A DNA stretch of 10,873 bases from CAYLUN01 sp964386865 (lineage in GTDB: Bacteria; Verrucomicrobiota; Kiritimatiellia; RFP12; UBA1067). A program made the translations under genes and the position numbers. This document shows, piece by piece, positions 1 to 7,344 of the stretch. The notes beneath the pieces were generated by a model. That model worked only from the letters and a program-made list of their open reading frames with translations, did not search any database and was not told the origin of the DNA. The stretch's first letter is position 1. Every line of letters begins with the position of its first letter. The stretch is taken from contig CAYLUN010000142.1 in assembly GCA_964386865.1 (NCBI GenBank), positions 1-10,873 of the forward strand, given 5' to 3'.

Positions 1-545
1 ACCGCCCGCTGCCGGTCTACCTCACCGCCTACACGCCCTGCTTCCGCCGCGAGGCAGGCTCGGCCGGCAAGGAGACCCGCGGCATCCTGCGCGTGCACCA
101 GTTCGACAAGGTGGAGATGGTCAAGTTCGTCGAGCCCGAGACCTCCTACGCCGAGCTGGAGACGCTCGTCGACAACGCCGAGGACGTGCTGCGCGGCCTG
201 GGCCTGCACTACCGCATCCTGGAACTCTGCTCGGGCGACATCAGCTTTGCGGCCGCCAAGTGCTACGACATCGAGCTGTGGGCGCCCGGCCAGCAGGGCT
301 GGCTGGAGGTCTCCTCCTGCTCGAACTTCGAGGACTTCCAGGCGCGCCGCCTGAACTGCCGCTACCGCGACGCGACCGGCAAGACCCGCCTCGTCCACAC
401 GCTCAACGGCTCGGGCGTGGCGCTGCCGCGCCTGGTGATCGCGATCCTCGAGCAGTTCCAGCAGGCCGACGGCTCCGTGCTTCTGCCCGAGGCGCTCCGC
501 CCCTACATGCGCGGCCTCGAGCGCCTCACGCCGGTGAAGGCCTAG
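1..545 (+). CDS. serS: Seryl-tRNA synthetase, C-terminal part (5' end outside window)
   Basis: This cytoplasmic enzyme charges tRNA(Ser) with serine. The reading frame is open from base 3 and ends in TAG at 543-545, giving the last 180 or so residues of a protein usually about 420-430 long. Visible family marks are class II motif 2 near the window start (CFRREAGSAGKETRGILRVH, followed by QFDKVEM), the conserved stretch YDIELWAPGQQGWLEVSSCSN, and motif 3 (HTLNGSGVALPRLVIAILE), which binds ATP. The tail (ADGSVLLPEALRPYM) is the usual SerRS ending. The N-terminal tRNA-binding coiled coil lies outside the window. No frame damage is visible. Downstream is a convergent two-component operon separated by an inverted-repeat cluster. 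The identification is secure. Confidence 0.97.
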   Translation, partial: RPLPVYLTAYTPCFRREAGSAGKETRGILRVHQFDKVEMVKFVEPETSYAELETLVDNAEDVLRGLGLHYRILELCSGDISFAAAKCYDIELWAPGQQGWLEVSSCSNFEDFQARRLNCRYRDATGKTRLVHTLNGSGVALPRLVIAILEQFQQADGSVLLPEALRPYMRGLERLTPVKA

Positions 546-563
546 CCGATAGCGGCCGCTTGC

Positions 564-694
564 TGGTAGGGACGCCGCCCCGTCGGCGTCCGCGGACGGC
601 AGGGGCTGCCGTCCCTACCAAAGCAGTGCGTAAGCGGGTAGGGACGGCAGCCCCTTGCCGTCCGCCGGTCCAAGCAGAAGCACGCGTCCCTACC
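564..694. repeat. Cluster of inverted repeat units between convergent genes (REP/MITE-like)
   Basis: Two 29-nt direct units begin with GGTAGGGACG, at 565-593 and 637-665. Two inverted units end in CGTCCCTACC, at about 592-619 and at the partial arm 685-694. Unit 565-593 faces 592-619, and unit 637-665 faces 686-694. The strongest pairing is a perfect 19-bp inverted repeat, 601-619 with 637-655 (GGTAGGGACGGCAGCCCCT on the right arm), around a 17-nt loop. The arm can be extended beyond this with a single extra base on the right side. Arrangement and sequence suggest a dispersed intergenic palindromic repeat. Whether it occurs elsewhere in the genome cannot be seen here. The last arm overlaps the stop codon of the minus-strand sensor kinase. 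Confidence 0.8.
601..655. terminator. Possible bidirectional terminator hairpin
   Basis: The perfect 19-bp inverted repeat 601-619/637-655 lies between the 3' ends of serS (+) and the sensor kinase gene (-). In RNA from either strand it would form a very stable GC-rich stem. There is no T tract after the stem on either strand, so intrinsic termination in the E. coli sense is not supported. RNA 3'-end protection, or rho-independent activity without a U tract, remains possible. Position and stability are the only evidence. Confidence 0.4.
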
Positions 695-2192
695 GTGCCA
701 TTTCGGAATCCGGCGCGCGAAGCGGCAGCGTCAGCTCAAAGGCCGTGCCCTGCTCGTCGCTTTTCGCCAGCGCGAGGTCGCCGCCGTGCGCGCGGGCCAT
801 CTCGCGGGCGAGGCTCAGGCCGAGCCCCGATCCTTCGATCTCGCGTCCGCGTGCTGCGTCGGCGCGATAGAAGCGGTCGAAGACCCGCGCTTGATCCGCC
901 CGCGGGATAGGCGCGCCCGTGTTCGCCACCGTCAAGACCGCGCGGCCATCTCGGGCCGCTAGCGTCAGTTCGATCACCCCGTCCGCGTCACCGAACTTGA
1001 CTGCGTTGGAAACCAGGTTGCCGAGGATTTGGCCAAGCAGGTCGCCGTCGGCTTCGACAACAAGCTCAGCCGGCGACGCGACGCGGGTCTTGCGCCCCGG
1101 CGCGAGCAGGGCGATGTCGTTTTCGGCGGCGCGCACGCGCTCGGCGAGGTCGGTGCGCGCCAGGCTCAGCGGCAGCTGGCCGGCGTCGGCCTGCGAGAGC
1201 AAGAGGAGCTTGCGAAGAATGGACTTGAGTCGCTGCAGCTCTTCCAGTTGCCCGGCGTAGTCGCGCTGCTCGGCGGAGTCGTCCGTCGCCCGCAGCAGCG
1301 AGCGCTCGATCTGCGCCTGTAGGATTGCCAGCGGCGTCTTCAGCTCGTGCGCCGCGTCCGCGCTGAACCGCGTGGCCTGCTGGAAGCTACGCTCCAAGCG
1401 CTCCAGCATGCCGTTGATGAGCGCGATCAGGTGCCGGAACTCATCGTCGGCCTGAGCCTCGGGAATGCGTGCGTCCAGCCGAGCCGCCGTCACGCTCTCG
1501 GCCGTCCTCGCGATGAGCGTGACCGGCCGCAAAGCGAGGTGTCCGATCAGCCAGCCGCCCGCCACGATCAGCAGCAGGCCGAGCGGCACGGCCACGAGGA
1601 ACGCGCGCAGGAAGCGCCGCGTCTCAGCCCGCAGGCCAGCGAGGTTCAAGGCGATGCTGAGCGTGACCTCTTCGTTTGCCATCGACATCACGCGCCACGC
1701 GACATCCGCTCCGCCTAAGGTCCTGTAGACGGGGCCGCGCACGGGCAGCTGGCGCGGGGGCGCGCGGCGCTGCGGATCGTCGCCGCGCGGCCGCGGCGGG
1801 CGCGCTTGCGCGTCTGCGCTCTGCGGGCTCTCCAGGGCCCGCACGGGGGCGTTCTCGAGCGAAAGCGGAAGGGCCGTCCCGGGCAACGCCGCAGGCCAGT
1901 CCGCGCTTGCGTATAACGTCGGCCCGTCTGGCAGGGTCGCCTTCACGAGGAACTGACGGGCTGCGTCCTGCCCGTACATCGCGCTCAGCGCGGCGTCAAA
2001 CCGCGCCCAGTGACCCGGCGGCGCGCTTTTACGGATCGTGTCATCCGCCAGCGCGCGCAGCTCGCGGTCGATTCGCTCCAGGCCCACGCGGTTCAGCACG
2101 GAGAGCGCGAACAGCCCGAAACCGGTGAGCAGCGTGCCCGACAGGATCACGCTCAGCAGGCCGATCTTGAGTCGGAACGAGCGGAGCATCAC
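690..2192 (-). CDS. CusS-like membrane sensor histidine kinase
   Basis: This inner-membrane sensor kinase phosphorylates the response regulator encoded just upstream. Of 500 residues, about 8-32 form the first membrane segment, 33-193 a periplasmic sensor region with a Pro/Arg-rich stretch near 125-150, and 194-218 the second membrane segment. A HAMP linker (about 219-272) follows, then the H-box with phospho-acceptor His282 (FSADAAHELKTPLAI). The ATPase domain has an N box (GNLVSNAVKF, 391-400), a G1 region reading VANTGAPIP, FDRFYRAD, and a G2 box (GSGLGLSLA, 454-462). The N-T-G form of G1 is typical of CusS/CopS-type heavy-metal sensors, but no metal-binding cluster is obvious in the sensor region. 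The start is GTG at 2192 or ATG at 2189; both overlap the regulator stop codon, implying translational coupling. The TAG stop (690-692) lies inside an intergenic repeat arm. Confidence 0.93.
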   Translation of the reverse strand: MMLRSFRLKIGLLSVILSGTLLTGFGLFALSVLNRVGLERIDRELRALADDTIRKSAPPGHWARFDAALSAMYGQDAARQFLVKATLPDGPTLYASADWPAALPGTALPLSLENAPVRALESPQSADAQARPPRPRGDDPQRRAPPRQLPVRGPVYRTLGGADVAWRVMSMANEEVTLSIALNLAGLRAETRRFLRAFLVAVPLGLLLIVAGGWLIGHLALRPVTLIARTAESVTAARLDARIPEAQADDEFRHLIALINGMLERLERSFQQATRFSADAAHELKTPLAILQAQIERSLLRATDDSAEQRDYAGQLEELQRLKSILRKLLLLSQADAGQLPLSLARTDLAERVRAAENDIALLAPGRKTRVASPAELVVEADGDLLGQILGNLVSNAVKFGDADGVIELTLAARDGRAVLTVANTGAPIPRADQARVFDRFYRADAARGREIEGSGLGLSLAREMARAHGGDLALAKSDEQGTAFELTLPLRAPDSEMAR

Positions 2193-2869
2193 TCGCCCTC
2201 CGTTTTACGAAACCGGTAGCCCACGCCGCGCACGGACTCGATGAGCGAGGCCGCGTCTGGCGCGTCGATCTTGGAGCGCAGCCGGCCCACGCAGACCTCC
2301 ACGAGGTTGGTCTGCGGGTCGAAGCCAAAGCCCCACACGTGCTCGAGAAGCTGGACGCGCGTGAAGACGCGGCCGGGCGAGCGCATCAGAAACGCCAGCA
2401 GCGTGAACTCGCGCGGAGGCAGCAGGATCTCCTGCTCTCCCCGGTGGACGGTCCGGTCGATCAGGTTCACCGTCAGCTCGCCCGCCCGCAGCACGCTGAG
2501 CGACTCGCCCGCCGTACGACGCAGCACGGCCTGCACGCGCGCCAGCAGCTCGTCGGAGAAGAACGGCTTCGAAATGTAGTCGTCCGCCCCGAGGTTGAGC
2601 CCCTCGATCCGCTCGTTCATCTCCGAGCGGGCTGTGACCAGGATCACGGGCACCGTGTTCTTGCGGTCTCGCAGATTCTTCAGGATGCTGAGGCCGTCGC
2701 GCCCCGGCAGCATGATGTCGAGCACGATCAGGTCGTACGCCTCCGCACAGGCGAGCGCGTACGCCTCGTTGCCGTCGTGGCTGACGGTCACCGTAAAACC
2801 ATGTTCCTCCAAGCCCTTGGCGACGAACCCCGCCAGCTTCTTCTCGTCTTCGACCACAAGGATAGTCAT
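2189..2869 (-). CDS. OmpR/PhoB-family response regulator, CusR/CopR-like
   Basis: This cytoplasmic DNA-binding regulator is paired with the sensor kinase downstream. I chose ATG 2867-2869 (MTILVVEDEKKL) because the receiver domain begins there; a longer frame to 2932 adds 21 non-conserved residues and crosses the divergent control region. Of 226 residues, 1-115 are a receiver domain with the acidic pocket E7/D8/E9, phospho-acceptor Asp51 (LIVLDIMLPGRDG), Thr79 and Lys101 (YISKPF). Residues about 128-224 are a winged-helix trans-activation domain (LPPREFTLLAFLMRSPGRVFTR, then VGRLRSKID, then VRGVGYRF). The gene ends in TGA at 2189-2191, overlapping the kinase start. No strong Shine-Dalgarno sequence precedes the ATG. 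The receiver sequence resembles CusR/CopR regulators. No metal efflux gene is nearby, so the signal is unknown. Confidence 0.95.
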   Translation of the reverse strand: MTILVVEDEKKLAGFVAKGLEEHGFTVTVSHDGNEAYALACAEAYDLIVLDIMLPGRDGLSILKNLRDRKNTVPVILVTARSEMNERIEGLNLGADDYISKPFFSDELLARVQAVLRRTAGESLSVLRAGELTVNLIDRTVHRGEQEILLPPREFTLLAFLMRSPGRVFTRVQLLEHVWGFGFDPQTNLVEVCVGRLRSKIDAPDAASLIESVRGVGYRFRKTEGE

Positions 2870-2916
2870 AATAAAGACAATAGCACGGTGCCCACCTGCC
2901 AGCCAAGCAGGGAAGA

Positions 2917-2932
2917 ATGACGGTTTCGTCAT
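2917..2932. promoter_or_regulatory. Palindromic candidate operator for the response regulator
   Basis: The sequence ATGACGGTTTCGTCAT is a 6-bp perfect inverted repeat around 4 nt. It lies between the divergent regulator gene and the secreted fusion gene. The E. coli CusR box has the core ATGACAANNTTGTCAT, so the outer ATGAC and GTCAT halves and the total 16-bp length match. Two further GTCAT half-sites lie at 2950-2954 and 2970-2974, spaced 22 and 20 bp, about two helical turns apart. The palindrome and spacing are seen directly; binding by the neighbouring regulator is inferred. Confidence 0.5.
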
Positions 2933-2967
2933 CTGGCCGTGTGCCTGCTGTCATGGTTATTCCGTTA

Positions 2968-2995
2968 TTGTCATTGCGAACGGTAAGAATATCTT
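2968..2995 (+). promoter_or_regulatory. Possible sigma70-type promoter of the fusion gene
   Basis: TTGTCA at 2968-2973 and TATCTT at 2990-2995 are separated by 16 nt and end 24 nt before the ATG at 3020. They match the sigma70 consensus at 5 of 6 and 4 of 6 positions. The -35 element overlaps the third GTCAT half-site, which would suit activation by a regulator bound upstream. A ribosome-binding site, AGGAG at 3008-3012, lies between this promoter and the start codon. Confidence 0.35.
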
Positions 2996-3019
2996 TTGCA
3001 AACCCACAGGAGCGTAACC

Positions 3020-6000
3020 ATGAGCATAGCGAATAAGAGCGTCGCGGCCTTCATCTGCGCATTCGGTACGGTGGCAGGAACCGTTTGGGCCGAGCAGCCG
3101 GCTGCGCCGAAACTGGCGTTAATCCCCGCCGGCACTTTTGAAATGGGCGACCACCTAGGCTTCGTGGATCCCAAGCACGGCGGCGACGAAACGCCGCTCC
3201 ACACCGTGCGACTCGACGCCTTCCAGATCGGCGTGTACGACGTGACGACCCGCGAGTACGTCGAGTTTCTCAATGCGGTCTTCGCGCAGCGCCAGATCGA
3301 AGTGCGCAAAGGCGGCGTCTATCTCGCGGCCGGCGGAGATCTGCTCTGCGATACGCGCGAATCGTCGACGTCGAGCGAGGTCGGCTGGGACGGCAAGAGT
3401 TTCACCGTGCTCGACCGCAAGGAGAGCCACCCGATGGTCTGCGTGCGCTGGCACGGCGCGGCGGCCTACTGCAACTGGCTGAGCGCGCAAACCAAACGTC
3501 CCGCCTGCTACGACGCGAAGACGTGGGCCTGCAATTTCAACGCCAGCGGCTTCCGCCTCCCCACCGAGGCCGAATGGGAGTACGCCGCGCGCGGCGGGAA
3601 GAAGTCTCCCTACTTCAACTTCCCGTGGGGCGACGACGCCGACCCGCTCAAGGCCAATGTCCCGGAGTCGCGCAACCCGTTCCGCGTGGGCCAGAGGCCC
3701 GCGACTCCGCCCGCCGGCTACCGGCAAGCCGATGGCCCCGGCGGCCAGGCTTGGCGCACGGGCGCGCTGCCGCTGACCACGCCCGTCGGCTTCTTCGACG
3801 GCTCGCTGCGGCGCAAGGCCGACTTCGGCTGGCCGGGCGAGCAGGCGACCTTCCAGACCGCGAACGGCGCGAACGGCTATGGGCTCTACGATATGTCCGG
3901 CAACGTCTGGCAGTGGTGCACCGAACTCTACGAGCGCGGCTATTACGCCTACGCCCCCGCCGAGAATCCGCCGGGGCCCGCCGAGGGCAGCCCGATGCCC
4001 GACGGCAAGGCATACCGCTGCATGCGCGGCGGCAGCTGGTTCAACGGCGAGTTCGGCCACGGCCGCGTCTCCAACCGCGACCCGTCCTACTACCGCGGCC
4101 CCGATCCCGTCACCGGCCTGAGCGACGCCGACGGCCCGTGGTTCCACATCGGCTTCCGCGTGCTCCTGCCTGTCAGAGCCGAAAGCCGCCCCGCTGTCCA
4201 GCCGACCCCGGTGCAGAACGCAGGCCGCGGCGAAGGCGAGCCACGCGGGCAGGCGGGTCAGCGCCCGCCCGCGCCGCTCTTCAGCGCCCTTGATGTCGGC
4301 GGAGACGGCGCCCTCGACGCCTCCGACCTAGCCCAGGCCGCGCAGTCGCTCAAGAAACTCGACACGAACCGCGACGGCGCGATCACGCCCGACGAATATC
4401 AGCCGCCGCGCCCCGGCGAGGCCCCGGAGATCCGCCCCGCCGATCGCACCACTCCCACCGTTCCCACAGCTAGCCGCAGGCTGTCCGGCTCATTCGCCTT
4501 GCGCAGCTCCGACGTGACCGACGGCGGCGACCTGCCCAAGGCGTTCACCGGCGACGGCGACAGCGTAAGCCCGCCGCTCGAGTGGAGCGGCGCGCCGGCC
4601 GGCACCCAGAGCTACGCGCTCATCATGCACCACACGGATGCGCGCGGCGAGAACGTGACCTACTGGATCGTCTACAACATTCCCGCCACGGTCACCCGTC
4701 TTCCCAAGAACGCTCAGGGCGTCGGCACGCTCGGCGTGAGCAGCCGCGGCAACCATGCGGGCTACTCGGCGCCGCACTCCAAAGGGCCCGGCGCGCGGAC
4801 GTACGTCTTCACCGTCTACGCGCTCTCCGCGCCCGCGCCGCTCGCGCTGCCGACAACCGGCGTCACGCAAGAGGCGCTGCTCGACGCCGTGAAAGGCAAG
4901 CTCCTCGCGAGCGCGGATCTGAGCACGAGCTACACGCGCTACACCGTAGCAGAGGGCGAGCAAGGGCAGGGGCGGGGCGATGACCAGCGGCAGCAAGTGC
5001 CTCGCGAAGGCGTCCGCGACCGCGAGGAGCCGCGCGGCGAGCGGCCGCAGCGGCCGGACGCTCAAGCCGACGGGCAGCGCCCGCAGCGGACCGGCGGACA
5101 GGGCGGCGGCGGACGGATCGCGGAGAACAACAAGACCCCGGCCTCGCCGAATCCCGGCCAGACCGTCGGCGTGTTCCTCAACACGCCCAAGGCCTGTCCC
5201 GGCTACACGTTGCTGGCGCCCAAGCACAACACCGACGTCTATCTCATGAACAACGCCGGGCAGATCGTGAACCAGTGGAAGACCGGGTACTACCCCGGGC
5301 AGTCGGTGTATCTCAAGCCCAACGGCAATCTGCTGCACACCTGCATGGTGCGTAGCCGCAGCTTCACCGGCGGCGGTGAGGGCGGACGGATCGAGGAGTA
5401 CACGTGGGACGGCAAGCTGATCTGGGCGTTTTCGTATTCGACCGACCGCTACCAGCAGCACCACGACATCGCGCCGCTGCCCAACGGCAACATCCTGATG
5501 CTGGTCGTCGAGAAAAAGACCTCCGCCGACTGCGTCGCCGCAGGCTGGCCGGCCTCGATGATGGAGGGCCGGGAAATCTACCCCGAAGCGGTCGTCGAGG
5601 TGCAGCCGATCTACCCCGACGGCGGCAAGGTCGTCTGGGAGTGGCGCGTGTGGGACCACTTGGTTCAGGAGCATGACAAGACTCAGGCGAACTACGGCGA
5701 GGTCGCCGCGCACCCGGAGCTGATCGCCATGCGAGGCGGCCCCGGCGGACGCGGGCCCACCGCCTTCTGGAACCACGCGAACTCCATCGCCTACAACGCG
5801 AAGCTCGACCAGATCTGTGTCAGCGCCCGCGGCCAGAGCGAACTCTGGTTCATCGACCACAGCACCACGACGAAAGAGGCTGCCAGCCACACGGGTGGTC
5901 GGCACGACAAGGGCGGCGACTTGATCTACCGCTGGGGCAATCCGTCCGCCTATAATCGCGGCAGCGAGCGCGATGCGCAGCTCAACCAGCAGCACGACGG

Positions 6001-6613
6001 CGAGTGGATACCCGACGGCTGCCCCGGCGCGGGCCACGTCACGATCTTCAACAACGGCTACAACCGCGGCTACACCAGCATCGAGGAGATTGTCCCGCCG
6101 CTCGACGCCGACGGACATTACGCCCTCGAAGCCGGCCAGCCTTACGGACCGTCGGCGCCGTTCTGGCATTACGAGGCCAAGAACCGCGCCGACTTCTTCT
6201 CGTCTGAAATTTCCGGCGCGCACCGCCTTCCCAACGGCAACACGCTGGTCTGCGCGGGCGTCATCGGCCACCTGTTCGAGGTTACGCCGGAGGGCGAGAC
6301 CGTTTGGCAGTTCGTCAACCCGGTCGTGCGCGGCGGCGTGCTCGCGCAGGGCGAGCTGCCCGGCAAGGATGTGCGCGGCCACCTTTTCAACGCCGTGTTC
6401 AAGGCCCACCGCTACGCGCCCGACTACCCCGGGCTCAAGGGCCGCGACTTGACCCCGAAGGGCGTCATCGAGCTTCCCGCCGCGCAGAAAGGCAAGACGG
6501 GCATGGACCAAGCCAACGCCGTTCCCGGCGAGCGTCCGCCCGAGCCGGGCGCGCAGAGCAGGCAGGGCGGCGGAGAGAGCCGCGACCGCCGTCAGCCCCG
6601 CGAGAATCGCTAA
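3020..6613 (+). CDS. Secreted FGE-like / EF-hand / PEBP / arylsulfotransferase-like fusion protein
   Basis: The start is ATG 3020, with AGGAG 7 nt upstream and a signal peptide directly after it (residues 1-24, ending TVWA). Of 1197 residues, about 31-384 are a formylglycine-generating-enzyme/SUMF1-like domain (ALIPAGTFEMGD, FRLPTEAEWEYAARGG, GLYDMSGNVWQWC, RGGSWF, HIGFRVLL). About 425-436 and 448-459 are two canonical EF-hand loops. About 489-642 are a PEBP/YbhB-like domain (VSPPLEWSGAP, YWIVYNIPA, RTYVFTVYAL). About 645-710 are a Gln/Arg/Gly-rich linker. About 715-1160 are an arylsulfotransferase (ASST)-like beta-propeller, with repeated LPNGN turns and candidate conserved His815, His919, His992 and His1068. 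A basic low-complexity tail ends the protein. The FGE catalytic cysteine pair is replaced by Asn342 and His347, so true FGE activity is unlikely. It probably acts outside the cytoplasm. Sulfotransferase activity is a family-based inference; substrate and donor are unknown. Confidence 0.93.
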   Translation: MSIANKSVAAFICAFGTVAGTVWAEQPAAPKLALIPAGTFEMGDHLGFVDPKHGGDETPLHTVRLDAFQIGVYDVTTREYVEFLNAVFAQRQIEVRKGGVYLAAGGDLLCDTRESSTSSEVGWDGKSFTVLDRKESHPMVCVRWHGAAAYCNWLSAQTKRPACYDAKTWACNFNASGFRLPTEAEWEYAARGGKKSPYFNFPWGDDADPLKANVPESRNPFRVGQRPATPPAGYRQADGPGGQAWRTGALPLTTPVGFFDGSLRRKADFGWPGEQATFQTANGANGYGLYDMSGNVWQWCTELYERGYYAYAPAENPPGPAEGSPMPDGKAYRCMRGGSWFNGEFGHGRVSNRDPSYYRGPDPVTGLSDADGPWFHIGFRVLLPVRAESRPAVQPTPVQNAGRGEGEPRGQAGQRPPAPLFSALDVGGDGALDASDLAQAAQSLKKLDTNRDGAITPDEYQPPRPGEAPEIRPADRTTPTVPTASRRLSGSFALRSSDVTDGGDLPKAFTGDGDSVSPPLEWSGAPAGTQSYALIMHHTDARGENVTYWIVYNIPATVTRLPKNAQGVGTLGVSSRGNHAGYSAPHSKGPGARTYVFTVYALSAPAPLALPTTGVTQEALLDAVKGKLLASADLSTSYTRYTVAEGEQGQGRGDDQRQQVPREGVRDREEPRGERPQRPDAQADGQRPQRTGGQGGGGRIAENNKTPASPNPGQTVGVFLNTPKACPGYTLLAPKHNTDVYLMNNAGQIVNQWKTGYYPGQSVYLKPNGNLLHTCMVRSRSFTGGGEGGRIEEYTWDGKLIWAFSYSTDRYQQHHDIAPLPNGNILMLVVEKKTSADCVAAGWPASMMEGREIYPEAVVEVQPIYPDGGKVVWEWRVWDHLVQEHDKTQANYGEVAAHPELIAMRGGPGGRGPTAFWNHANSIAYNAKLDQICVSARGQSELWFIDHSTTTKEAASHTGGRHDKGGDLIYRWGNPSAYNRGSERDAQLNQQHDGEWIPDGCPGAGHVTIFNNGYNRGYTSIEEIVPPLDADGHYALEAGQPYGPSAPFWHYEAKNRADFFSSEISGAHRLPNGNTLVCAGVIGHLFEVTPEGETVWQFVNPVVRGGVLAQGELPGKDVRGHLFNAVFKAHRYAPDYPGLKGRDLTPKGVIELPAAQKGKTGMDQANAVPGERPPEPGAQSRQGGGESRDRRQPRENR

Positions 6614-6629
6614 AGAAAGGACAAACACC

Positions 6630-7160
6630 ATGAAGACAACGACACTTGTATTCGGACTGACCTTCGCCCTTGCGGCGTGTAACCTTCAGGCCCAAGAGGG
6701 CGGTCGCCCGCCGCGCGAGGGCGGTGGGCAGGGCGGCAAAGGAGGACGAGGCGCCGGGGGAGGCGGGGGAGGCGGGGAGCAAGGCGGCGAACAGCGCCGG
6801 CAGAAGCCGCCGCTGATCACGGCGCTCGACATCAACGGCGACGGCACGATCGACGCAGGCGAGATCGCCAAGGCGCCGGAGTCTCTCAAGAAGCTCGACA
6901 AGAACGGCGACGGCAAGCTGACGCTGGACGAGTGCATGCCGCCGCGCCCGCAGGGCGGCCAGGGAGGCGGACAGGGTGGTGGCCAAGGCGGTCAGGGAGG
7001 GAAAGGCGGCGGACAGGGTGGAGGAGAAGGTCGCCGCGGGGGCGGACAGGGGCAGAATGGCGGCGGCCATGGCGGACAAGGAGGCGGTGGCCTGGGGCAG
7101 GGCGGCCATGGTGGACAGGCCAAAGAAGGCCATGCGCAGCGCCCCGAGCTGGAGAAGTGA
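6630..7160 (+). CDS. Exported Gly-rich EF-hand calcium-binding protein, possible lipoprotein
   Basis: Of 176 residues, an N-terminal signal sequence ends in LAAC (14-17), which fits a lipobox with lipidated Cys17; cleavage after QA at 20-21 by signal peptidase I is the alternative. After a Gly-rich stretch come two full EF-hand loops, 67-78 (DINGDGTIDAGE) and 90-101 (DKNGDGKLTLDE), then a long Gly/Gln-rich low-complexity tail (about 108-165). The EF-hand pair, including the SLKKLD spacer and the following PPRP, closely matches the pair inside the upstream fusion protein, so the two arose from a common module. The gene starts 16 nt after the fusion stop with GAAAGGA (6615-6621) as ribosome-binding site, so the two are probably co-transcribed. 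A role in envelope Ca2+ binding or in partnering the fusion protein is inferred. Confidence 0.88.
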   Translation: MKTTTLVFGLTFALAACNLQAQEGGRPPREGGGQGGKGGRGAGGGGGGGEQGGEQRRQKPPLITALDINGDGTIDAGEIAKAPESLKKLDKNGDGKLTLDECMPPRPQGGQGGGQGGGQGGQGGKGGGQGGGEGRRGGGQGQNGGGHGGQGGGGLGQGGHGGQAKEGHAQRPELEK

Positions 7161-7344
7161 GAACGCTGCAAACGCTCGAGAATCGTTTCGTGGCGCCCTC
7201 AGACGCTGATAGATGGCTTGATCAGCGGAATCAAAATCGTAATGTGACCATCTTGCGTCCTGGGGTTTCTGGGTATTTCTGGGTTGAATCCTCTCGCTCC
7301 CTGCCCGCCAAATCAATGGTAAGCAGTAAGAGTGGCATCAACTA
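7161..7344. other. Intergenic stretch with one weak hairpin
   Basis: No credible reading frame is present in these 184 nt. CGCTGAT at 7204-7210 pairs perfectly with ATCAGCG at 7221-7227 around a 10-nt loop. It lies about 45 nt after the EF-hand gene and has no T tract after it. It could end or protect the transcript of the upstream pair, but the support is weak. Confidence 0.4.

Noticed and set aside
564..694. CRISPR array
   Set aside because: The units are inverted and partly overlapping, there are only a few, and there are no uniform spacers or cas genes.
260..910. 216-codon open frame on the + strand crossing the serS end and the repeats
   Set aside because: Arg/Pro/Ala-rich shadow of serS and of the kinase gene; it reads through the intergenic hairpins.
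2870..2932. 21-residue N-terminal extension of the response regulator
   Set aside because: It would precede the canonical MTILVVEDE receiver start and would place the operator-like palindrome inside the gene.
3155..4147. Open frame of 330 codons on the minus strand
   Set aside because: It is antisense to the FGE-like domain, with Ala/Val/Arg-rich composition and no motif.
4490..6631. Open frame of 713 codons on the minus strand
   Set aside because: It is antisense to the PEBP and ASST parts of the fusion, where every domain motif is on the + strand. GC-rich codon bias keeps the opposite frame open, and its product shows no family motif.
7204..7227. Intrinsic terminator after the EF-hand gene
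   Set aside because: The 7-bp stem has a 10-nt loop and no T tract, so it is recorded only as a weak hairpin.
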